DNA of 64,000 nt from Pectinatus sottacetonis (GTDB lineage: Bacteria; Bacillota; Negativicutes; Selenomonadales; Selenomonadaceae). Shown here piece by piece: positions 26,657 through 36,767 of this stretch (position 1 is the first letter of the stretch; every line of letters begins with the position of its first letter). The notes below the pieces were generated by a model. That model made no database searches and was not told the origin of the DNA. It saw nothing but the letters and a program-made list of their open reading frames with translations. Position numbers and translations under genes: made by a program. The stretch lies in assembly GCF_015732155.1 (NCBI RefSeq), contig NZ_WIQK01000001.1, positions 840,501-904,500 of the forward strand. The letters run 5' to 3'.

Positions 26657-27979
26657 TTATAAATATTGCCTTATTTTTTCATTCATATGATCATAGCTGT
26701 TCCAGTCAGCATTGCCAGCAAATATTATTTGATATAATTTTTCAATATCATTAATGATTTTTTCCCACGTAGTTTTCGCATTTTTTTTAAATGTATCCTT
26801 TGATATAGCAATAATTTCATGGACTGCTATATTACGTACATTTTTTTCAAAATCCCGTAACTTATTCATTAAATCATAATATAGCATTTTTTTTTGTTTT
26901 TCTGCTTCATATTTAATAAGCGGTAAAAGATTAGATGTATTAACCGGCATATTATAATTCATCTTTCTAAATTCTTTTTCCAGTTCTTTCTTATAGCTAT
27001 CAGGTAGTTTACTTTCTTTATATTTTCTTACGCCGCCATCTTGAAATGTATAATCATCCATAGGAATATTTAATGATTTCTTTAATATCATGTAGCTTAA
27101 TCTATATAATACCGGTGATACACCTTGGGCAAATTCTAATAAATTATTACGCGTTCCTAATTTTTTTAAATGCATAATATATTCAAATATATCCCGGCAG
27201 TCACTTGATTGTACTGGATATACTTCTTTATATTTTAAACTGCTGCTGTCAAAACATTTTTTTGCCTTATTATGCTCTAAATGCAGCCTGTAATCAGCCG
27301 CCTTTAACATCAGTCTTAAATCAGCTGCAAAAAAATATTCAGCTGTCTGTAAAACAGTCAAGGCCCCTTTATAATCATATGTTTCCAAATATTTGACAAT
27401 AATATTTTTTACCAAAGCTTTTTTTATATTATCATGCTTTATTTCTTTGCAGCGTACTTCAATCTCGCTGCTGTCTGTAATATTATCAAGATTATTGGCC
27501 CAGCTTTCTTCTTTATTATACTCATCATTTACAGCTACGCTGTGATTAGATTTTTTTGCCGGTGTATCCACAGCAATAAGTTTTAATTTTATGGGGAAAT
27601 CTGCCGTTGCTGCAAAAAATCGTAATGATGTCATCATCTGTGCTGTTCCCGATGTAACATTAGCCAACACTGTGCAATCAGGATTTTCTTCATATATTTT
27701 TCTTAGATCCTCTGGATAATATTTATCAAACTTATCCATTATCTGCGGCTTATCTATATCTTCATGATATAATTTTACAATTTCTATAGCAGGATCAAGC
27801 TGTTTTAACGTCCATACATATATATCTTTCTCCCGGTCACGTTTAGCCATTTCTGCTGTTAAAAACAAATATACTTTCTTTGGCTTATAATAACGGACAA
27901 TATGCAGCATTGGCCCGTCAAAATCACCGCGTATCGGATCGGTGCTGCCTACTGGTGAAAAAAGAACACATTCTTCCAT
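26657..27979 (-). CDS. csm6: CARF-HEPN ribonuclease Csm6
   Basis: The 440-residue protein starts with a CARF domain that senses cyclic oligoadenylate (VLFSPVGSTDPIRGDFDGPM, YYKPKKVYLFLTAEM, NPDCTVLANVTSGTAQMM). The C-terminal HEPN RNase has its R-x4-H motif as RNIAVH, Arg382 to His387. In type III-A systems Csm6 is a non-specific RNase switched on by the messenger made by Cas10. It lies between cas6 and cas1 in the operon. The ligand ring size (cA4 or cA6) cannot be read from the sequence. Confidence 0.92.
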   Translation of the reverse strand: MEECVLFSPVGSTDPIRGDFDGPMLHIVRYYKPKKVYLFLTAEMAKRDREKDIYVWTLKQLDPAIEIVKLYHEDIDKPQIMDKFDKYYPEDLRKIYEENPDCTVLANVTSGTAQMMTSLRFFAATADFPIKLKLIAVDTPAKKSNHSVAVNDEYNKEESWANNLDNITDSSEIEVRCKEIKHDNIKKALVKNIIVKYLETYDYKGALTVLQTAEYFFAADLRLMLKAADYRLHLEHNKAKKCFDSSSLKYKEVYPVQSSDCRDIFEYIMHLKKLGTRNNLLEFAQGVSPVLYRLSYMILKKSLNIPMDDYTFQDGGVRKYKESKLPDSYKKELEKEFRKMNYNMPVNTSNLLPLIKYEAEKQKKMLYYDLMNKLRDFEKNVRNIAVHEIIAISKDTFKKNAKTTWEKIINDIEKLYQIIFAGNADWNSYDHMNEKIRQYL

Positions 27980-27995
27980 AATTGTTTTCCTCTCT

Positions 27996-28790
27996 TTATT
28001 TAATCAGTGCTGTTACACTGGTATTATTATCTTCACGATTTTTTGCCCATACTTCCACGTTCCCCATACCTAATGCTGTTTTTATACCAATACCGCAAAA
28101 CTGTCCATAGGCAAACAGCATATTCAGCCAGCGCACTGTCATCTCCGGCCCTTTTATAAAAATATCAATATCGCCGCTAAATCCGGTTATTCTTACTTTT
28201 TCCAAACCAAATCGCCTCGATGATAAATTATATCCACGAATAAATGTACTCTTGCATATATCTTTATAAGCTTCTTCGTCTTCAAAAATTATACTGTCTG
28301 CTAAATCATTCCATCTTCGATACAGGCTGGCCAAAATTAGCTTTATATTGGGAAACAGTTGATACTCACCATTGCTTTTAAATGATGTCGGCGTAATAAA
28401 TTTTATATGCAAATTGCGCTGCGGTTGTGCTATGGTAAAAAAACATCTGCTAAAATCCTTATATGAATAACCCGTTGATATATTATGAAGCTGTATATGA
28501 TATTTTTTATCGCGCTGACGCAGATAGATTATATTATCATTCCATAGCTTTGCCAGCTGTTCTAAGTAATTATTCATTTCCGCCGTTAAGGCATTTATCT
28601 GCCAATAACCAATATTTTTTTTTACATAAACGGCTTGGCTATATGGACGAGCAGATGCATTATGCAGTTGCTGTGCTATTTGCTCGGGCAGAAACTCTAT
28701 CATGCAGCCATGCATGATGGAGCCCATATTAAAGTTAATTCGTTCATTTTTATCCTGCGGTGTTATTTTAAATATATATTGTTTTATCAT
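27996..28790 (-). CDS. cas6: CRISPR RNA endoribonuclease Cas6
   Basis: The 264-residue RAMP protein ends with the Cas6 glycine-rich loop GIGIKTALGMGNVEVW; the N-terminal RRM half carries MGSIMHGCMIEFL. A His-Gly near residue 27-28 is a possible catalytic position, as in several Cas6 proteins. It cuts the pre-crRNA in the repeats to leave the 8-nt 5' tag. It follows csm5 by 17 bases. Confidence 0.9.
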   Translation of the reverse strand: MIKQYIFKITPQDKNERINFNMGSIMHGCMIEFLPEQIAQQLHNASARPYSQAVYVKKNIGYWQINALTAEMNNYLEQLAKLWNDNIIYLRQRDKKYHIQLHNISTGYSYKDFSRCFFTIAQPQRNLHIKFITPTSFKSNGEYQLFPNIKLILASLYRRWNDLADSIIFEDEEAYKDICKSTFIRGYNLSSRRFGLEKVRITGFSGDIDIFIKGPEMTVRWLNMLFAYGQFCGIGIKTALGMGNVEVWAKNREDNNTSVTALIK

Positions 28791-28807
28791 AACTATCTCT
28801 TTTTTAT

Positions 28808-30037
28808 TTATTCTATAAGACCTAAGCCTATATGATACATATTATTTATATCACCTGCTACTTTTAATGTTCGAGGCGAGACCTGTCGATCTAAAATATT
28901 ATGCTTATGTTTTTTAAATTTATAATCCAAATAATTTTTTACTACATTAACTGCTTCCATTCGTGGCAGCAAGGAGTAAATAATTGTCTTGGTAAGAAAT
29001 CCACTGCCGCCGCCAATAATAATATTAGCCATATTTTCTCTGCCATTCCAGTACTGTCCATAGGCATTAAAAACTTCTTTTTCCAGACTTACTATTTCTG
29101 CTGTATAATCTGCCATTATCTGCAAAACATCTTCAATCGAGTTAACCCCACAGGCCTGCATAAATTGTTTTTCCACAGTCATAGCAAAAGAAAAGCTCGT
29201 ATCAATAGGCACACATTCACGATATAATGGCAGTTTTTTTACAGCTTCTCCCTGTTTATCTTTATACAGGCTGATATCACATTTACGATAAACCTGTGTT
29301 TTAACAGCACCATTTACGCAGGCATCGCCAATGCGCAATCCGCGCATTATATCTGCCCTGGCATCAGTTACACACCGTCCTTTATCAGTAAAACCTCTAT
29401 ATTTATAAAAAACTGCCCGTTCTATTTCTTTGGCTAAGTTGTCAAAGTCTTTTTTTGCCGACGGCCTTATCTGCTGCAAACTTCTTTGCCACGATTTATA
29501 TTGCGGCGCTGTTTTTACCTGCTTATATAATAATGCTGTCCTTATTGCCCCTTTTATGCTGCTGCCGGGAATATAGATACTGCCGTCAGCCTGGCGCATA
29601 AAGGGCATCATATCATTCAAGTCATTTTTATCACTTTTTATATATGTTTGCGCTAAAGCACATGAGGCTGCATCTGTCATTTTTATGTCATTATCTATAC
29701 ACCATTGATATAATGGCAATGGTTTTCCATTGCCGGCGTTGCGAATGATATATTTTTTGTATTCCTGTAAATAGTCTTTGCTTTTATGCCCCAGTGCCTG
29801 TGCCAATGCGGCAAAATCCTTTATCTGAGCCTTTGACTCAGATAAAGCCCCCTTTTTCCCATTTGCTGGATTAAAATTTTGTAAGAACTGCAGCCATTTA
29901 TTTTGCTGTAATAAATAAATAATACCCTTACTTTTAGCAAAAATATATTCATTTTTACTTAGCTTATTGCCACTGCCAATATGGATGGGCGCCAAACATT
30001 TCAGCTGCATTTTTTTTGTTTGCAAGAACTCATTCAT
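28808..30037 (-). CDS. csm5: Type III-A effector subunit Csm5
   Basis: The 409-residue RAMP protein begins MQLKCLAPIHIGSGNKLSKNEYIF, the usual Csm5 start, and contains YIPGSSIKGAIRTALLY, the RAMP G-rich helix motif. It caps the 3' end of the crRNA in the Csm complex. The ATG overlaps the csm4 stop by four bases (ATGA). Confidence 0.93.
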   Translation of the reverse strand: MNEFLQTKKMQLKCLAPIHIGSGNKLSKNEYIFAKSKGIIYLLQQNKWLQFLQNFNPANGKKGALSESKAQIKDFAALAQALGHKSKDYLQEYKKYIIRNAGNGKPLPLYQWCIDNDIKMTDAASCALAQTYIKSDKNDLNDMMPFMRQADGSIYIPGSSIKGAIRTALLYKQVKTAPQYKSWQRSLQQIRPSAKKDFDNLAKEIERAVFYKYRGFTDKGRCVTDARADIMRGLRIGDACVNGAVKTQVYRKCDISLYKDKQGEAVKKLPLYRECVPIDTSFSFAMTVEKQFMQACGVNSIEDVLQIMADYTAEIVSLEKEVFNAYGQYWNGRENMANIIIGGGSGFLTKTIIYSLLPRMEAVNVVKNYLDYKFKKHKHNILDRQVSPRTLKVAGDINNMYHIGLGLIE

Positions 30038-31032
30038 AGCTCTAACCTCACATATATTCCTTTACCATATCTATATACAGGATGACTGCCATTATCATTA
30101 ACATCGATGACTGTCCCTGCCAAAGGCTGTTTAAAACAGCTGCCATGCATAACCGCAAAATATCGATTGCGTTTAAGCGGAACTGTACTATAATTTTCAT
30201 CTGTTATAAAGCCACCGCGCGGCAACAACCGATAAGAACCTTCCTGTAATTGATCAATTTCTGTCTGTGCCGGTATCATATTTGATAGACTCATATATAC
30301 CTGCCCTTGTGATTTTGCCAATAAATGATATAAATTGCTTGTATCTTCTCCATCATTATTATCTTTTAATACTTCTTTGGTATAAGTAAATTTACCATAA
30401 CCACTGCTGCGCTTACCACCAATGCCCGTATATACTAATAACTGCAGCAATTTATCCAATAATTTTATATCGTCACTGCCTGCTGTTGCCGCTATAAAAT
30501 AAAGGCCGCAGTTTGCTTTAATATGCACTTGTTCCATAAAATAGGGCAGACTTTCCTCACCACGGCAGTTTACTTTTTCTATTAACTGCTTTTGATATAT
30601 GTCATCAGCAGTTATATATTTATCATCCTCCTCTTCAATGTAAATTTTACCCGTTTTCATGCACTCAAGATAGTTTTCAAAATCATATATAGGTATATAC
30701 TGCAGTTTTTTTAATTTTTTTGCTCCACCCATACGCGTTTTTATGACTGTAAGACTTTCCCGCTTATTTTTTTTATCTACTGTCCATAACGGCTTAGGCA
30801 AAAATAAACAAGCTTCATCATATGGCAGTAAATCACTAATTAAGAACTGCCCCTTGTCTACACTTTGCTTTAGTATTTGCAATTTATCAGTGCCATAGAA
30901 AGCTATACATTCATTGGCTAGTGCTGAAAAGAAAGTGTCCGCCTGACAAATAACATCACTTTTATCAAGTCCTGCCGTTGATCCAAAACGGCAGGGAGTA
31001 GTAAATGACAATTTATATATATGATAGTCCAT
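30034..31032 (-). CDS. csm4: Type III-A effector subunit Csm4
   Basis: 332 residues from ATG 31032, preceded by AAAGGTGG at 8 bases and one base after the csm3 stop; a GTG at 31044 overlaps that site. It starts YHIYKLSFTTPCRFGSTAGL, then ADTFFSALANECIAFYG, FLPKPLW and the Gly-rich GIGGKRSSGYGKFTY. Csm4 binds the crRNA 5' tag and contacts Cas10. Confidence 0.93.
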   Translation of the reverse strand: MDYHIYKLSFTTPCRFGSTAGLDKSDVICQADTFFSALANECIAFYGTDKLQILKQSVDKGQFLISDLLPYDEACLFLPKPLWTVDKKNKRESLTVIKTRMGGAKKLKKLQYIPIYDFENYLECMKTGKIYIEEEDDKYITADDIYQKQLIEKVNCRGEESLPYFMEQVHIKANCGLYFIAATAGSDDIKLLDKLLQLLVYTGIGGKRSSGYGKFTYTKEVLKDNNDGEDTSNLYHLLAKSQGQVYMSLSNMIPAQTEIDQLQEGSYRLLPRGGFITDENYSTVPLKRNRYFAVMHGSCFKQPLAGTVIDVNDNGSHPVYRYGKGIYVRLEL

Positions 31033-31033
31033 A

Positions 31034-31735
31034 TTATCTACCACCTTTTAAAATTGCCGCTATTTTCTCCTTATCAATACTTACATCATCGCGTTTTATT
31101 GGTATATCCACCTGTAAGTTATCTATTTCTATTCTGCCATATCCACGCGAACCATGACTGCCAATATAGTCATCTTCTAACAATAAAATGGCTTGCTGTA
31201 ATCCTTTTATATCTTCTTCATATTCAGCCATACTTTCTAAATTATAGATAAGTTTAAAGGAAAATACTGCGCCAGCGGGAACCCGTTCAATCTGGCGTGG
31301 ATTTGCCTGTGCTGTTAAACGATTTATTGTATTTTCAAATTTAACTTCCGTAAGGTAAAGATCAGTATCCATTTTTTCAATACTTTCTTTGCTTTCCTCT
31401 TGCATAGATAAATCAAAAAATTGTAAACGGGCTGGCTGTATTGGCTCACTCGAACCAAAAAGCCGCTTTACTACTTCATCATCTTTATCAGGTTCCCCCA
31501 ATACACCGATGCCTCTTTTATCATAAAGCTTAGCCAATAATGTTCTCATTTTACCCTTTATGGAACTGCCTGGAATAACAGGACATTTTGTTAAAGAATC
31601 CCTGATAATAGGACTATCCACCGCACCAATAGCCGAGGTATTGCCGCCACCGCCAATATGCATGCCTGTTAATATTTTTAAATCACCGCTGATACATACT
31701 TTCGCCTGTAAAGTCCTTATATTATTTTGTTCCAT
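31034..31735 (-). CDS. csm3: Type III-A backbone RNase Csm3
   Basis: 233 residues. The RAMP core shows LKILTGMHIGGG, then AVDSPIIRDSLTKCPVIPGS and SSIKGKMRTLLA, and ends SHGSRGYGRIEIDNL. The Asp in GAVDSPI occupies the position of the catalytic Asp that cuts target RNA every six bases. Several copies form the Csm filament. It overlaps csm2 by one base. Confidence 0.95.
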   Translation of the reverse strand: MEQNNIRTLQAKVCISGDLKILTGMHIGGGGNTSAIGAVDSPIIRDSLTKCPVIPGSSIKGKMRTLLAKLYDKRGIGVLGEPDKDDEVVKRLFGSSEPIQPARLQFFDLSMQEESKESIEKMDTDLYLTEVKFENTINRLTAQANPRQIERVPAGAVFSFKLIYNLESMAEYEEDIKGLQQAILLLEDDYIGSHGSRGYGRIEIDNLQVDIPIKRDDVSIDKEKIAAILKGGR

Positions 31736-32154
31736 TATTTATCGCTTCCTCCATGATATTTATGTAATGCTACAACAGCTTCCATTAAATCGGCAAATCT
31801 TTTATATTCCGTTATTCCCTGCTTGGCAGAATTTATTCTTTTAGCCATATTACCAGCTTCGTAAAATTTTTTTAGCGGCCGTGGCCCTTTATTATCTTCA
31901 CGACCTACTTGATACATCAATTTAACATCTAAAAAATCCACTAAATTTTGCAAATTCTGCGGTAAATCATTGCTATTGTCATTATTTTGTATTCGTTTAG
32001 CTTTTAAAATTTCTACACGGTTACTAATAGTTACAACCTCATTTAAAAAGTTACGCAATTTTGATGTATTTAATGCTGGAATTGGTCGATCCTTTCTCAT
32101 CTCCATTGCCTTGTCAAAAAATTGCTTAGCTTCATCTAATATGCTTTGTGCCAT
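31735..32154 (-). CDS. csm2: Type III-A small subunit Csm2
   Basis: From the ATG at 32154, with GGGGGCAGAG upstream, it has 139 mostly helical residues. Landmarks are LNTSKLRNFLNEVVTISNRV, LMYQVGREDNKGPRPL and ITEYKRFADLMEAVVALHKY, all Csm2 signatures. It overlaps the end of cas10 by 23 bases, indicating coupled translation. Confidence 0.9.
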   Translation of the reverse strand: MAQSILDEAKQFFDKAMEMRKDRPIPALNTSKLRNFLNEVVTISNRVEILKAKRIQNNDNSNDLPQNLQNLVDFLDVKLMYQVGREDNKGPRPLKKFYEAGNMAKRINSAKQGITEYKRFADLMEAVVALHKYHGGSDK

Positions 32155-34768
32155 TTTCTCTGCCCCCATTATCCATTTCTTTATTTTTATCACGCAATCC
32201 ATATATTATAAGCAATAATGCTGTAAGCAGCTGCCTGCTGTTTTGCCAATCTTTTTCCGTAAGCCAATCATATAATTTTTCCCGGACTTTTTGGTAATCA
32301 GCATCGGCCTCAGCATCTTTTTTATCAGGCTGCAGACGAGCCAGCCAATAAATAAAACGAACTATATTCATGCGTTGCGGCTTATCCTGATTTTGCTCAC
32401 TGCCATTAATTTTTTCCCGTAAAAATTCTAGCAAACGATAGAGCTGTCCCTTGCCCACTGGCAAATGGCCTTGTCCCAATACAGCCGCTTCAATCTCAGT
32501 ATTAAATTTAAAGTATTTCGTTAAAAATGATATTTTTTCACCAACTACTTCATCAATAAATACCGGCCATTCATAACAATGCACTGCCTGTTTATTCTTA
32601 TCCTCTATCCCCATTTGTTCTAAATTGTCTAACAATGCAATACGATTACGCCCACTGTCTTTAGCCAGGGATTCTAATTGTCCGGCAATATTAGCCATCT
32701 GACTAATGGGATAATTATGTTCCAGCATCGCCATCCCAGCTGATATAGTTATTTTCCCACCACTAAATCGGTTTAAGGCCTGATACAGGTCAACAGCAAA
32801 TTCCAATACTTCATCCCATGCACCAACGACAAAAACATCATCACCGCCTGAATAAACAATAGCCAGCTGCCGGCCACCTTTTTTCCTATTCCATAATGAA
32901 AACAATGGCTGATCCTGCTCATTTTCCCCAGCAATATTACCCTTGCAGATACAATTTATATATTTTTTAAAAAATAGTGATAACTGACGGGACAATGTTG
33001 CCATACGCGATAATGTCAGATAATGCGTTCCTTTTTCATCACGAAAAGCTGTAGCAAACGTTTGTCCCAGTCGGTCAACATCAGCACGCAATATGCCCAG
33101 TCGTTTAATCCCCTGACTTTGCTCCGCCAAATACTCAAAATCAGCTGTTTGTGGATATTTACTATTGTTCTGTTGTAACTGGACAATATAATCGCCTACC
33201 CATAAATTTGTTGCTAAAAGATTACCTGTTTCTAATACATTTTTCGTATATAGGCGTTTAATTTTTGCCTGATCATAGCTTGCTAAACGATTTTTTCCCA
33301 TTATATGAAGACTATATATGTCATTCCATGATGGTAATGGCAATCCTTTATCATCATTCACAACAACAAACACGTTCTTGTCTTCGGAAATAATTTCTTT
33401 GCCAAAATCATATAACTTATTGCACAATGAACAAACCTTAGTATTACTATCATTACTTCCGTGAAAATTCTCTAAGTCAGTTGATGAAGTATGACATATA
33501 CCACATTCCCTGCTGCCGTCACGCGTTTTATTAATCACACTTTGCGGATCAAACATCTGTATAAGCTGCTGTTTACCATAGCGGCATAATTTCTGCTTAC
33601 TTAATTTACTGCTTAACTTACGAAACAATTCGCCAATCTGTTCATATTCTTCTGTATCTATAGCAGATGCATCTGGAACCATAAAATTAACAGCACTGCA
33701 TTCCTGCCAGCCCAATTCCAAGTATAGTGTTGTCCCGGTTTTCTGCAAGAACCATTCATTACATTTATTTTTCAGCTTAGCCATTTTTTCTTTAACTTTC
33801 TGTGTATCAGCTGCCAATAAATAGAAATGACCGCCACCGGTGTATATAAGATTACAGCGATTTAATCCTAATTCTTCCAGTATTTCATCGGCAAGATATT
33901 CCAATACCATATCAAGATAAAATGAACGACCACGTAATGATTTTAATGCTCCGGTAGCAGCTATCGTATAAATAAAGTCCTGTATACCTGACATATCCCC
34001 AGACACCAGCAAAAACATATTTTTCTGCCGATAGTTTTTATTATTTTTAAAACAAGCTGCCTTATAATCAGTAATATTATTTTCTGTAAAATATAAATAC
34101 ATAGCATTGGCAACTGCCGCTGTTAATTTTACATGGTCATATAAAGAAATATCAGTGGCTTGTTTTTGCATAGTGCTTGATGGCATATATGAGCAAATAG
34201 CCTCAATTATTTTTAATAACTGTTCCGGTGTTGTGTTTATAAAATTATCTTTTGTTATATTGCCATCTTTTATCATCAATGACTGTAAATTTTCTTCAAA
34301 GCAATTCAATAATTTTGCATAATTATCACGACTTGCCTGTATTTCATTATCATTTACTGGTACGCCATAATTAATTTTTTCATTTTGTACAAGCCCCCGC
34401 AAATAGTGATATGATTTATCTTTATCTGCACATGCTCCATTCAAATGATCAAAAATACTTTCTAAAGCAATATATTTTTTAAATCCGGCTTTATCTGTAC
34501 CTTCTTCGTCACGCCTATCAAATCCAGATGCTATATTATCAGCTTCATAAATAATATAAGCTATATTATCATCAGTTAATTTTGCCTGTGCCAATGCTCT
34601 GCCATGATGGTATTTCACAGCTTGCAATATTTCTTTATCACTACAGTATTTCGATAATAATTCTGTACCTAATGACGAATGATCCCGTTTTATATCATTG
34701 CTGCGATAAACTATTTTCCCACAATCATGCAAAAGTGCCGCCAATGATATTTTATGTATTTTCTCCAT
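32132..34768 (-). CDS. cas10: Type III-A signature protein Cas10 (Csm1)
   Basis: 878 residues. The N-terminal HD nuclease has LLHDCGKIVYRS (His14-Asp15) and VKYHHGRAL. The first palm has SGDMSGIQDFIYTI and TGGGHFYLLAAD. A zinc finger (CGIC...CSLC) lies near 420-450. The cyclase palm carries YSGGDDVFVVGAW, GGDD at 641-644. Both the ssDNase HD and the cyclase motif are intact, so DNA cleavage and cyclic oligoadenylate synthesis are both expected. GAAAGGATAT precedes the ATG and it is the first gene of the operon. Confidence 0.96.
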   Translation of the reverse strand: MEKIHKISLAALLHDCGKIVYRSNDIKRDHSSLGTELLSKYCSDKEILQAVKYHHGRALAQAKLTDDNIAYIIYEADNIASGFDRRDEEGTDKAGFKKYIALESIFDHLNGACADKDKSYHYLRGLVQNEKINYGVPVNDNEIQASRDNYAKLLNCFEENLQSLMIKDGNITKDNFINTTPEQLLKIIEAICSYMPSSTMQKQATDISLYDHVKLTAAVANAMYLYFTENNITDYKAACFKNNKNYRQKNMFLLVSGDMSGIQDFIYTIAATGALKSLRGRSFYLDMVLEYLADEILEELGLNRCNLIYTGGGHFYLLAADTQKVKEKMAKLKNKCNEWFLQKTGTTLYLELGWQECSAVNFMVPDASAIDTEEYEQIGELFRKLSSKLSKQKLCRYGKQQLIQMFDPQSVINKTRDGSRECGICHTSSTDLENFHGSNDSNTKVCSLCNKLYDFGKEIISEDKNVFVVVNDDKGLPLPSWNDIYSLHIMGKNRLASYDQAKIKRLYTKNVLETGNLLATNLWVGDYIVQLQQNNSKYPQTADFEYLAEQSQGIKRLGILRADVDRLGQTFATAFRDEKGTHYLTLSRMATLSRQLSLFFKKYINCICKGNIAGENEQDQPLFSLWNRKKGGRQLAIVYSGGDDVFVVGAWDEVLEFAVDLYQALNRFSGGKITISAGMAMLEHNYPISQMANIAGQLESLAKDSGRNRIALLDNLEQMGIEDKNKQAVHCYEWPVFIDEVVGEKISFLTKYFKFNTEIEAAVLGQGHLPVGKGQLYRLLEFLREKINGSEQNQDKPQRMNIVRFIYWLARLQPDKKDAEADADYQKVREKLYDWLTEKDWQNSRQLLTALLLIIYGLRDKNKEMDNGGRENGTKHIR

Positions 34769-35027
34769 ATATATCCTTTCTATATACTATTTAATCTATA
34801 AGTAATGTATTTTTTTAAGAAAATATAAACTATTCACTATATATTATTCCCACTTTTTAATACAAAATCCTTTAATTAGAAAATTTATTTACCTGCCAGC
34901 CATGCATTTCCGTATCATAATACCTGTATTATGAAGTTTTTTACTATTTTTTCGGCTCTATAGTTTTGCATGAAAGTGTTATGATATTATATTAATTACA
35001 GTACAGCAGAAATAAATACATTAGCCC

Positions 35028-35488
35028 TAACAAGATCATACCTATTTTGCCGTTGTCAATGCCGTAATACAGCAACGTGCTGATTTCCAGTGTTCTATCT
35101 ATGCAACCCCACCACCATGCTGTGCATGGTCCCCCGCCCTTCTAAGGGCGGACAGAAAACCATGCCTGTTTCTTGTATATATTTAAAACTTCGCCGACCA
35201 GCCAATTATTCATAATCCCGGGCTGATAGAAAATCATCTGTCTTGGCGTAACAAAATATAAAACAACTGTAGCCAATAATTATAAATCCATGTAAAATAC
35301 CACTAATCTATTATAAAACTGTAGCGGGAAAAACTTATTTTGCCGATTAATAATTATAAATCCATATAAAGTATCGCTAATCACTGTAATTACAATACAG
35401 GATTAGCGATATTTTTTTCTGCACACTATTTAGTCAATCGCTTATTTATTTATGCAAATGATCCTTTCGTCCGCCCTTAGAAGGGCGG
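35028..35488 (+). repeat. Right copy of the direct repeat flanking the CRISPR-Cas locus
   Basis: It matches 21449-21900 with a few substitutions and small indels (e.g. an extra C in CAACCCCACC and an added AATCTATT near 35310). It contains the same IS66 3' remnant. Its right end breaks inside the palindrome CCGCCCTTAGAAGGGCGG and continues with ACAGAAAACCATGCCTGTTT instead of the GC-rich end seen on the left. Between this repeat and cas10 (34769-35027), and from 35489 to 35676, no gene is seen. Confidence 0.85.
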
Positions 35489-35676
35489 ACAGAAAACCAT
35501 GCCTGTTTATCTTGAATTACGATATTATAACAGTTCTGTAAAATATAGTTTCATCTATTAAAAATATATTTCATTAAGCATTATGAAAAGGCAGTTATTT
35601 TAACCAGTATAATATGAATTATACTATATATAAAAACCCATCTCCCCCTAAGTTGATGCAATAACTATAAAACATA

Positions 35677-36609
35677 CTACTCAACAATACCAGTCACAGC
35701 AACACAATTACCGCCATTATTTTTAGCAATATACATCTGTTTATCTGCCAAGCCTATTATTTCTTCTATTGATACATTTTTAGTTATATTTTTTATATCT
35801 ATAGTATAAACACCGATAGATGCTGAAATACCTGGTTTTACATTTTCGCGTAATTGAAATATCCTGTGCCGAATACGTTCAGCAATTTGGCATGCTGCTA
35901 TTTCACCCACGTTATTTAAACAAATAATAAATTCATCTCCCCCAAACCGACATGCCCAATCTTCTTTTATTCGGATTGTCCCAGAAAGTATTCTTGCTAC
36001 ATCAGTGAGTAGTTGATCTCCCTCAATATGCCCACAATCATCATTTATTAGCTTAAATTTATCCAAATCAACAAATAAAATTGACATTGTTTTTTTGGTT
36101 GATATGGCTTCACTAATATCCCTAGGCAGACGATTATACAAATATTTTTTATTATACAGCCCAGTTAATTTATCCTTAACCATCATATCATTCATTTGCA
36201 TAAAAAATTCTTGAAATAAGGTAATTTTCTTATGTTCATTTTCCATACACTCATCATCCTGAATAGTCAGCCTATCCGTTACATCTTTTACTAATTCTAA
36301 TACACTAGGAGTAGATTTATATAACAGTGGAATAGCAATAGCCAGCCATAATTTGTCGCGGTGTCTTATTAGCTTATGTAATACTCTTTTTTCTATATAC
36401 GATTTTTCTGCTATACAACAATTTTGTTTGCATGGACTTTCTTTATTCTTAGAACAAATACCACACCAATTAAACGGATGTACATTATGCCTACTATAAT
36501 CAATAATCACTTTTCTAGAAAAAGGTTGTACTATTCTAACGCCCGTATATAGTGTACTTAAAAAAGGCCCCGTAACCATATTTTGCATATCATCATGACT
36601 GCTTACCAT
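35677..36609 (-). CDS. GGDEF diguanylate cyclase with a cysteine-rich N-terminus
   Basis: 310 residues. The C-terminal GGDEF domain is complete: KDKLTGLYNKKYLYNRL, ILFVDLDKFKLINDDCGHIE, and CRFGGDEFIICL with an intact GGDEF active site. It should make cyclic di-GMP. No RxxD inhibitory site precedes the GGDEF in the usual place. The N-terminal 120 residues are PAS-like and hold a cysteine cluster (NWCGICSKNKESPCKQNCC) that could bind metal or sense redox state. No membrane segment is seen. It has no close neighbours on its strand. Confidence 0.85.
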   Translation of the reverse strand: MVSSHDDMQNMVTGPFLSTLYTGVRIVQPFSRKVIIDYSRHNVHPFNWCGICSKNKESPCKQNCCIAEKSYIEKRVLHKLIRHRDKLWLAIAIPLLYKSTPSVLELVKDVTDRLTIQDDECMENEHKKITLFQEFFMQMNDMMVKDKLTGLYNKKYLYNRLPRDISEAISTKKTMSILFVDLDKFKLINDDCGHIEGDQLLTDVARILSGTIRIKEDWACRFGGDEFIICLNNVGEIAACQIAERIRHRIFQLRENVKPGISASIGVYTIDIKNITKNVSIEEIIGLADKQMYIAKNNGGNCVAVTGIVE

Positions 36610-36767
36610 AAAAAATGATGCATCTCCTGTATCCTCGTTTTCTTTTAGAATAATCTATATAAAATTATTCTTATAGTATACTACCACATATATCCTTAAA
36701 ATTGGCAAAATTAATACATTATTTTATAAAAAACTTATATCAATAAGTTAATTATCCTTTGTTTTGT

